Origin: Micromonospora echinaurantiaca
GTDB lineage: Bacteria; Actinomycetota; Actinomycetes; Mycobacteriales; Micromonosporaceae
Assembly (NCBI RefSeq): GCF_900090235.1
Contig: NZ_LT607750.1
Span: 563,501 to 627,500, forward strand
Direction of reading: 5' to 3'
Length of the DNA: 64,000 nucleotides
How positions within the stretch are numbered: position 1 is the first letter of the stretch; every line of letters begins with the position of its first letter. The notes under the pieces were generated by a model that was given only the letters and a program-made list of their open reading frames with translations, was not told the origin of the DNA and made no database searches. Positions 58,858 to 64,000 of this stretch are shown here, one piece after another. The translations under genes and the position numbers were made by a program.

Positions 58858-58927
58858 GCGGGCGACGGGAATCGAACCCGCACCGTCAGTTTGGAAGACT
58901 GAAGCTCTGCCATTGAGCTACGCCCGC
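58858..58927 (-). tRNA. tRNA-Gly(TCC)
   Basis: Read on the minus strand it folds into a full cloverleaf: acceptor GCGGGCG pairs with CGCCCGC, the anticodon loop is CTTCCAA with TCC in place, and the T-loop is TTCGATT. The CCA end is not encoded. Bases 58861-58897 are the att core duplicated at 57335-57371, so this gene served as the integration site and its sequence was preserved. Confidence 0.95.
58861..58897. mobile_element. att-like core inside tRNA-Gly (proximal site)
   Basis: This is the tRNA part repeated at 57335-57371 with one mismatch. Together they bracket about 1.5 kb containing the integrase fragment and a hypothetical gene. Confidence 0.85.
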
Positions 58928-59021
58928 GTACGCCCCGACAGCACGGGGCGCGCCGACAGCGTACCCAATCCCCTCCCCGGACGCGCAGCCGTGTGCCGGC
59001 GCGCCGATCGCCAAGATCCGC

Positions 59022-59081
59022 ACTCCTGCACGGAAAGAGTGGCCTCCCGTTGCGCGGAGGCCACTCTTTCCGTGCAGGAGT
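59022..59081. repeat. Perfect 26-bp palindrome between two tRNA genes
   Basis: The arms 59022-59047 and 59056-59081 are complementary over 26 bp, with an 8-base loop CGTTGCGC. The arms include CTGCACGGAAAGAGTGGCCT. A stem this long exceeds what termination needs. Confidence 0.9.
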
Positions 59082-59277
59082 CGCCTCGCCCGGCGCCGGG
59101 GCCGCCTGCGCCACCCCGGGATCACGCGAGCCGGTGTCCGTCGCCTCGCCCCGCGCCCAGGGGCAGCGCGGCGCCCGGGGAGACGCGAGCGGGGTGTCCG
59201 GTTGGTATGCGTTCGGCGGGTTGGGGGAGGACCCGACACGTCCGGTGGGGCGCGACGGCATACACTTCTCGTCGCCA

Positions 59278-59351
59278 CGGGGTGTGGCGCAGCTTGGTAG
59301 CGCACTCGCTTTGGGAGCGAGGGGCCGTGGGTTCAAATCCCGCCACCCCGA
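59278..59351 (+). tRNA. tRNA-Pro(TGG)
   Basis: A complete cloverleaf: CGGGGTG acceptor, anticodon stem CTCGC/GCGAG with loop TTTGGGA (anticodon TGG), and T-loop TTCAAAT. A TACACT -10-like box at 59261-59266 lies 11 bases upstream of the mature 5' end. Confidence 0.95.
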
Positions 59352-59489
59352 CTGTCGTCCGCGGCCGGTGCCACCGGGCCCGCCGTTCGTGCGGTGCCCG
59401 GCCGCTGCCGGCGTGCCTGGCCGGCTCGCCTACACTCGATGGGCCAATTGCGCCCAGACTCAAACCGAGATCCGTCAAGGAGTACGCCT

Positions 59490-60836
59490 GTGAAGAGCAC
59501 CGTCGAGACTCTGAGCCCGACGCGCGTGCGGCTCGCCATCGAGGTGCCGTTCGTCGAGCTCGAGCCGAGCCTCAAGAAGGCGTACCGGGAGATCGGCCAG
59601 CAGGTCCAGGTTCCCGGCTTTCGCCGTGGCAAGGTGCCGGCCGCCGTGATCGACCAGCGGGTGGGCCGGGGCACCGTCCTCAACGAGGCGGTGCAGGAGG
59701 CCATCCCGCAGAACATCCTCGCCGCGGTCCGCGAGCACGACCTGAAGACCCTCGGTCGCCCCGAGGTCGAGATCACCGAGTTCAACGACGGTGACTCGCT
59801 GAACTTCACCGCCGAGGTCGACGTCCGGCCGGAGATCACCCTGCCGGACCTGTCCACCGTCGAGGTGACCGTCGACGAGCTGCAGATCGACGACAGCGAG
59901 ATCGACGAGCAGGTGAAGAACCTGCGCGAGCGGTTCGCCACCCTCAAGACCGTCGAGCGGGCCGCCCAGGAGGGCGACTACGTCCAGATCGACCTGAACG
60001 CGACCGTCGACGGCGAGGACGTGCCGGGCGGGTCGGCGAGCAACATCTCCCACGAGGTGGGCAGCAAGCAGCTGCTGCCGGGCCTGGACGAGGCCCTGGT
60101 CGGCCTGGCCGCCGGCGAGAGCACCACCTTCACCACCCAGCTCGTCGGCGGCGACTTCGCCGGCCGCGACGCGGAGGTGGCGGTGACCGTGCGCACCGTC
60201 AAGGAGAAGGAGCTGCCGGAGCTCAACGACGAGTTCGCCCAGATGGCGAGCGAGTTCGACACCATGCAGGAGCTCCGCGACGACCTCCGGGAGCGGGTCG
60301 CCCGCGGCAAGCGGGTCGAGCAGATCTACGCCGCCCGCGACAAGGCCCTCGAGCAGCTGGTCGAGGCCGCCGACGTGCCGGCGCCGGAGGGGGTCGTCCG
60401 CGAGGAGGTCGAGAGCCGCAAGCAGGCGATGGTCGACCAGCTCGAGCGGATCGGCGCCTCGCTGGAGGAGTACCTCGCGGCCGAGGAGAAGACCGAGGAG
60501 CAGATCGACACCGAGCTGACCGAGGCGGCCACCCAGGGCGTGAAGATCCAGCTGCTGCTGGACACCCTCGCCGACGCCGAGGACGTCCAGGTCTCCGACG
60601 ACGAGTTCGGTCACGAGATCGTGCACCGGGCCCAGCGCGCCGGGATGGCTCCGCAGCAGTACTACGACCAGCTGGTGCGCTCGGGCGCGGCCGGCGCGGT
60701 CTTCGGTGACGTCCGGCGCGGCAAGGCGCTGGCCTCGGTCATGGAGCGGATCAAGATCACCGACACCGCCGGCAACGAGGTCACCCTCGACGCGCTGCGC
60801 GCCGCGAACGAGGCCGAGCACGACCACGAGCACTGA
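59490..60836 (+). CDS. tig: Trigger factor
   Basis: The 448-residue ribosome-bound chaperone and peptidyl-prolyl isomerase starts at GTG 59490 (MKSTVETLSPTRVRLAIEVP). The ribosome-binding signature is GFRRGKVPAAVIDQRVGRG, followed by an FKBP-like domain near 160-235 (GDYVQIDLNATVDGEDV, then GSKQLLPGLDEALVGL) and a long C-terminal helical arm. It ends in HDHEH. It is the first of the protein-quality block with clpP1, clpP2 and clpX, but a terminator separates it from clpP1. Confidence 0.97.
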   Translation: MKSTVETLSPTRVRLAIEVPFVELEPSLKKAYREIGQQVQVPGFRRGKVPAAVIDQRVGRGTVLNEAVQEAIPQNILAAVREHDLKTLGRPEVEITEFNDGDSLNFTAEVDVRPEITLPDLSTVEVTVDELQIDDSEIDEQVKNLRERFATLKTVERAAQEGDYVQIDLNATVDGEDVPGGSASNISHEVGSKQLLPGLDEALVGLAAGESTTFTTQLVGGDFAGRDAEVAVTVRTVKEKELPELNDEFAQMASEFDTMQELRDDLRERVARGKRVEQIYAARDKALEQLVEAADVPAPEGVVREEVESRKQAMVDQLERIGASLEEYLAAEEKTEEQIDTELTEAATQGVKIQLLLDTLADAEDVQVSDDEFGHEIVHRAQRAGMAPQQYYDQLVRSGAAGAVFGDVRRGKALASVMERIKITDTAGNEVTLDALRAANEAEHDHEH

Positions 60837-60849
60837 TCGACAAGGCGGA

Positions 60850-60883
60850 GGCCGCCGTCCGCCGTTCGCGGTGGACGGCGGCC
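60850..60883 (+). terminator. Terminator after tig
   Basis: GGCCGCCGTCCGCC (60850-60863) pairs with GGTGGACGGCGGCC (60870-60883), 14 bp with one wobble, loop GTTCGC. A short T-run follows (CTTTTC). Confidence 0.8.
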
Positions 60884-60918
60884 GAAACCCTTTTCGGGGT
60901 ACGCATTCGGCGCAGCTG

Positions 60919-60932
60919 CGCTGAGAGCGAAC
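60919..60932 (+). promoter_or_regulatory. ClgR-like operator upstream of clpP1
   Basis: CGCTGAGAGCGAAC fits the ClgR consensus core CGCYNANRGCGWWS at every position. It lies upstream of a TAGTGT (60971-60976) -10-like box. ClgR is a known activator of clpP genes in actinobacteria; its gene is not in this window. The match is by eye. Confidence 0.6.
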
Positions 60933-61009
60933 AGTGCCCCGACCGGGACTCTGCGGCCCGGCCGAGCGGTTAGTGTCGGGTAGGACGGTACGGAGAGCGA
61001 AGGGCTGCC

Positions 61010-61651
61010 ATGACCGACATGCACATCCCAGCGAAGCCGCTCCGGGCGATCGAGGCCCGCGGTGGCGACAACATTGGCAACCTCGACGACTCGGTCTACA
61101 ACCGGTTGCTCAAGGAGCGGATCATCTTCCTGGGCAGTGAGGTGACCGACCAGGTCGCCAACCGCATCTGCGCGCAGCTGCTGCTGCTCGCCGCGGAGGA
61201 CCCGGACCGCGACATCAACCTCTGGATCAACTCGCCGGGTGGCTCGGTCTACTCCGGCATGGCGATCTACGACACCATGCAGTTCATCGACAACGACGTG
61301 TCGACCGTCGCCATGGGCATGGCGGCCTCCATGGGCCAGTTGCTGCTCTGCGCCGGCACCAAGGGCAAGCGCTACGCCCTGCCGCACGCGCGGATCATGA
61401 TGCACCAGCCCTCCGGCGGCCTGGGCGGCACCGCGTCCGACATCGCCATCCAGGCGGAGCAGATGCTCTACACCAAGCGGATGTTCCAGGAGCGGGTCGC
61501 GCACCACACCGGCCAGAGCCAGGCGCAGATCGAGGCGGATTCGGACCGCGACCGCTGGTTCACCGCCCAGGAGGCCATGGACTACGGCTTCATCGACAAG
61601 GTGATCATCGGGGCCGCGCAGGTTCCGGATGGCGCCGGGACCCTGAGCTGA
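61010..61651 (+). CDS. clpP1: ATP-dependent Clp protease proteolytic subunit 1
   Basis: The 213-residue serine protease forms rings with ClpP2. The catalytic Ser107 is in [12 protein letters not shown], His132 in [11 protein letters not shown] and the Asp in the following [17 protein letters not shown] segment. The start ATG 61010 ([12 protein letters not shown]) follows CGGAGAGCGAAGGG. Ten bases separate it from clpP2. Actinobacteria need both ClpP proteins for activity. Confidence 0.97.
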   Translation: MTDMHIPAKPLRAIEARGGDNIGNLDDSVYNRLLKERIIFLGSEVTDQVANRICAQLLLLAAEDPDRDINLWINSPGGSVYSGMAIYDTMQFIDNDVSTVAMGMAASMGQLLLCAGTKGKRYALPHARIMMHQPSGGLGGTASDIAIQAEQMLYTKRMFQERVAHHTGQSQAQIEADSDRDRWFTAQEAMDYGFIDKVIIGAAQVPDGAGTLS

Positions 61652-61661
61652 GGAGCTGACG

Positions 61662-62324
61662 ATGACCGATCTGAGCCTGCCGCCCCAGTTCGCGGCCGTG
61701 CACAACCGCTACGTCCTGCCGTCGTTCGTCGAGCGCACGTCGTACGGGGTCAAGGAGTCGAACCCGTACAACAAGCTCTTCGAGGACCGGATCATCTTCC
61801 TCGGCGTCCAGGTCGACGACGCGTCGGCCAACGACGTGATGGCGCAGCTGCTGACGCTCGAGGGCACCGACCCGGACCGCGACATCATCATGTACATCAA
61901 CTCGCCGGGCGGCTCGTTCACCGCCATGACGGCGATCTACGACACCATGCAGTACGTCCGGCCGGACATCCAGACGGTCTGCCTGGGCCAGGCCGCCAGC
62001 GCGGCGGCGGTGCTGCTCTCGGCGGGCACCCCGGGCAAGCGGATGGCGCTGCCGAACTCCCGGATCATCATCCACCAGCCGGCCACCGAGGGTGGCTACG
62101 GGCAGGGCTCGGACATCGAGATCCAGGCCCGGGAGATCCTGCGGATGCGGACCCAGCTGGAGGAGATGCTCTCCCGGCACTGCAACCAGCCGATCGAGAA
62201 GGTCCGCAAGGACATCGACCGTGACAAGATCATGACGGCCGAGGAGTCCCGCGAGTACGGGCTGGTCGACACGATCCTGACCAGTCGCAAGAAGGGGCTG
62301 CTGGCCGCGAACGCCGCCAGCTGA
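61662..62324 (+). CDS. clpP2: ATP-dependent Clp protease proteolytic subunit 2
   Basis: The 220-residue subunit has Ser113 in LGQAASAAAVLLSAG, His138 in SRIIIHQPATEGGYG and the Asp segment DIDRDKIMTAEESREYG. It completes the heteromeric protease with ClpP1 that works with ClpX and ClpC. Its stop is followed by a terminator hairpin at 62339-62371, so clpX may have its own promoter. Confidence 0.97.
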   Translation: MTDLSLPPQFAAVHNRYVLPSFVERTSYGVKESNPYNKLFEDRIIFLGVQVDDASANDVMAQLLTLEGTDPDRDIIMYINSPGGSFTAMTAIYDTMQYVRPDIQTVCLGQAASAAAVLLSAGTPGKRMALPNSRIIIHQPATEGGYGQGSDIEIQAREILRMRTQLEEMLSRHCNQPIEKVRKDIDRDKIMTAEESREYGLVDTILTSRKKGLLAANAAS

Positions 62325-62338
62325 CCGGTACCGGGTCG

Positions 62339-62371
62339 GAGGTCGGCCGGGGTTCGCTCCCGGCCGACCTC
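62339..62371 (+). terminator. Terminator after clpP2
   Basis: GAGGTCGGCCGGG (62339-62351) pairs with CCCGGCCGACCTC (62359-62371), a perfect 13-bp stem with loop GTTCGCT. Confidence 0.85.
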
Positions 62372-62531
62372 TGACACACCCGTTTTGGGGGTCGGAGAAA
62401 GCCCCGCCAGCGGGTAACGTCGGGTCTGTGCCGCTTCGCCGGTGGATCCGGCGGGGTGAAGGAGACGGACGGAGCACAGCGTCCGCAGGTCAGGGCCGGG
62501 GTTCCGGCCGATGAGTGCAGGGAGAACGTAG

Positions 62532-63827
62532 GTGGCACGGATCGGTGACGGCGGCGACCTACTGAAGTGCTCCTTCTGCGGCAAGTCGCAGAAGCAGGTC
62601 AAGAAGCTCATCGCGGGCCCCGGGGTCTACATCTGCGACGAGTGCATCGATCTCTGTAACGAGATCATCGAAGAGGAGTTGGCCGAGTCCGGCGAGGTGA
62701 AGTGGGAAGAGCTTCCCAAGCCGATGGAGATCTGCCAGTTCCTCGACAACTACGTCGTCGGGCAGGACCAGGCCAAGAAGGCGCTCTCCGTCGCGGTCTA
62801 CAACCACTACAAGCGGATCCAGGCCGAGGCGGCCGGTGCGCCGGGCTCCGGCAGCGACGCCGTCGAGCTGGCCAAGTCCAACATCCTGCTGATCGGTCCG
62901 ACCGGCTGCGGCAAGACCCACCTGGCGCAGACCCTGGCCCGGATGCTGAACGTGCCGTTCGCCATCGCCGACGCCACCGCGCTGACCGAGGCCGGCTACG
63001 TCGGCGAGGACGTGGAGAACATCCTCCTCAAGCTGATCCAGGCCGCCGACTACGACATCAAGCGCGCCGAGACCGGCATCATCTACATCGACGAGGTCGA
63101 CAAGATCGCCCGTAAGTCGGAGAACCCGTCGATCACCCGCGACGTCTCCGGCGAGGGCGTCCAGCAGGCGCTGCTGAAGATCCTGGAAGGCACGGTGGCC
63201 AACGTGCCGCCGCAGGGTGGCCGTAAGCACCCGCACCAGGAGTTCATCCAGATCGACACGACCAACGTGCTGTTCATCTGCGGTGGCGCGTTCGCCGGCC
63301 TCGACCAGATCATCGAGTCCCGCACCGGGCAGGGCGGCACCGGCTTCGGCGCCCGCCTCCGGTCGGTCTCCGAGCGGTCGACCGACGACATCTTCGGCCA
63401 GGTCATGCCGGAGGACATGCTGAAGTTCGGCCTGATCCCCGAGTTCGTCGGCCGGCTTCCGGTGATCACCAACGTGCGCAGCCTCGACCGGCAGGCGCTG
63501 GTGCGCATCCTCACCGAGCCACGCAACGCTCTGGTCCGGCAGTACCAGCGCCTCTTCGAGCTGGACGGGGTCGAGCTGGAGTTCGACCAGCCGGCGCTGG
63601 AGGCGATCGCCGACCAGGCCATGCTGCGGGGGACGGGCGCCCGAGGGCTGCGGGCCATCATCGAGGAGGTCCTGCTCTCCACGATGTACGAGGTGCCGAG
63701 CAACCCGGACGCGGCCCGGGTGCTGATCACCCGCGAGGTCGTCCTGGAGAACGTCAACCCGACCATCGTCCCGCGTGAGTTCACCGGCCGGCGCGCCCGG
63801 CGGGACCGCGAGGAGAAGTCCGCCTGA
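62532..63827 (+). CDS. clpX: ATP-dependent protease ATP-binding subunit ClpX
   Basis: The 431-residue AAA+ unfoldase delivers substrates to ClpP. The zinc-binding N-domain has Cys13/16 and Cys35/38 ([10 protein letters not shown] and [10 protein letters not shown]). The Walker A is [18 protein letters not shown] and Walker B is [15 protein letters not shown]; the RIIEEVLL-like small domain follows. The IGF-type ClpP-docking loop region lies near [13 protein letters not shown] 62532 gives [18 protein letters not shown] hairpin follows the stop. Confidence 0.97.
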   Translation: MARIGDGGDLLKCSFCGKSQKQVKKLIAGPGVYICDECIDLCNEIIEEELAESGEVKWEELPKPMEICQFLDNYVVGQDQAKKALSVAVYNHYKRIQAEAAGAPGSGSDAVELAKSNILLIGPTGCGKTHLAQTLARMLNVPFAIADATALTEAGYVGEDVENILLKLIQAADYDIKRAETGIIYIDEVDKIARKSENPSITRDVSGEGVQQALLKILEGTVANVPPQGGRKHPHQEFIQIDTTNVLFICGGAFAGLDQIIESRTGQGGTGFGARLRSVSERSTDDIFGQVMPEDMLKFGLIPEFVGRLPVITNVRSLDRQALVRILTEPRNALVRQYQRLFELDGVELEFDQPALEAIADQAMLRGTGARGLRAIIEEVLLSTMYEVPSNPDAARVLITREVVLENVNPTIVPREFTGRRARRDREEKSA

Positions 63828-63841
63828 TCCACCGGTCACCG

Positions 63842-63872
63842 GCGACGCCCGCGGTCCACCGGAGGGCGTCGC
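63842..63872 (+). terminator. Terminator after clpX
   Basis: GCGACGCCC (63842-63850) pairs with GGGCGTCGC (63864-63872), 9 bp, loop of 13 bases. Confidence 0.7.
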
Positions 63873-63936
63873 TGACGGCCCGTCCCGCGCCAGCCGACGC
63901 TGTCGCGGCGGCGCTTCCGCCCGTACGCTGAAGGCC

Positions 63937-64000
63937 ATGCGTGTCGCCGTCTGCCAGCTCAACGCCCGCGACGACCGGAAGGCCAACCTCGCCGCCGCGG
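63937..64000 (+). CDS. Carbon-nitrogen hydrolase (nitrilase family) start (partial)
   Basis: The first 21 residues (MRVAVCQLNARDDRKANLAA) match the start of nitrilase-superfamily amidases, which begin with RVAVxQLN. The rest lies outside the window. It is probably an omega-amidase or carbon-nitrogen hydrolase, but the specificity cannot be seen. Confidence 0.65.
   Translation, partial: MRVAVCQLNARDDRKANLAAA

Overview
This is a high-GC actinomycete chromosome segment, most likely from Micromonosporaceae (a Micromonospora-like genome). The evidence is third-position GC bias, frequent GTG starts and ATGA/GTGA stop-start overlaps, a SURF1/CtaJ aa3-oxidase background, the pepN - Rv2466c-like - rpiB neighbourhood also known from mycobacteria, and a trigger factor - clpP1 - clpP2 - clpX block. 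Essentially every stretch is coding, and most genes sit in tightly coupled operons.

Layout. 0-9.1 kb: SURF1, cobalamin genes (cobB-like, cobC-like, cobT, a cysG/cobA fusion) interrupted by a class A penicillin-binding protein on the other strand. 9.4-13.5 kb: trehalose genes otsA and an otsB-GH15 fusion (minus strand). 13.8-25 kb: ettA, a thioesterase, a YbjN-like protein, truncated haemoglobin, an MFS transporter, an MscS channel, a HEAT-repeat/MerR-HEAT pair, an HNH nuclease, and a class F sortase with a secreted partner. 25-36.7 kb: an Lrp-type regulator divergent from a long tryptophan catabolism operon running kynA, kynU, kmo, 2-aminomuconate semialdehyde dehydrogenase, hydratase, acetaldehyde dehydrogenase, aldolase, decarboxylase, RidA-type deaminase, 3-hydroxyanthranilate dioxygenase and ACMS decarboxylase. 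On paper this takes tryptophan to pyruvate and acetyl-CoA by meta-cleavage, except that no classical formylkynurenine formamidase is present; an amidase follows the operon. 38-47.5 kb: ctaJ/DUF5130, pepN, an Rv2466c-like oxidoreductase, a DUF1015 protein, rpiB, an Eis-like acetyltransferase and small membrane or hypothetical proteins. 48-56.5 kb: a transmembrane Hsp70-beta-propeller protein divergent from a trypsin-like protease, a HAD phosphatase, and a PadR-controlled double ABC exporter. 57.3-58.9 kb: a decayed integrated element bounded by a 37-bp duplication of tRNA-Gly. 59-64 kb: tRNA-Pro, tig, clpP1, clpP2, clpX and the start of a nitrilase-family gene.

The most unusual feature is a set of dispersed non-coding or micro-coding elements. 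(1) Tandem 80-bp units at 7655-7873 and 30630-30789 each encode a 27-residue micro-ORF joined to its neighbours by ATGA overlaps. Each carries a hairpin over the next ribosome-binding region, and one arm pair shows compensatory changes. (2) A long hairpin with variable stem but nearly invariant 25-nt loop occurs at 9169-9239 and 34480-34553. (3) Long perfect palindromes lie at 39016-39065 and 59022-59081, with an imperfect one at 42686-42748. Separately, the CobB-like protein lacks the expected glutaminase cysteine and the KynA-like protein has Ser at the position of the family's active-site His.
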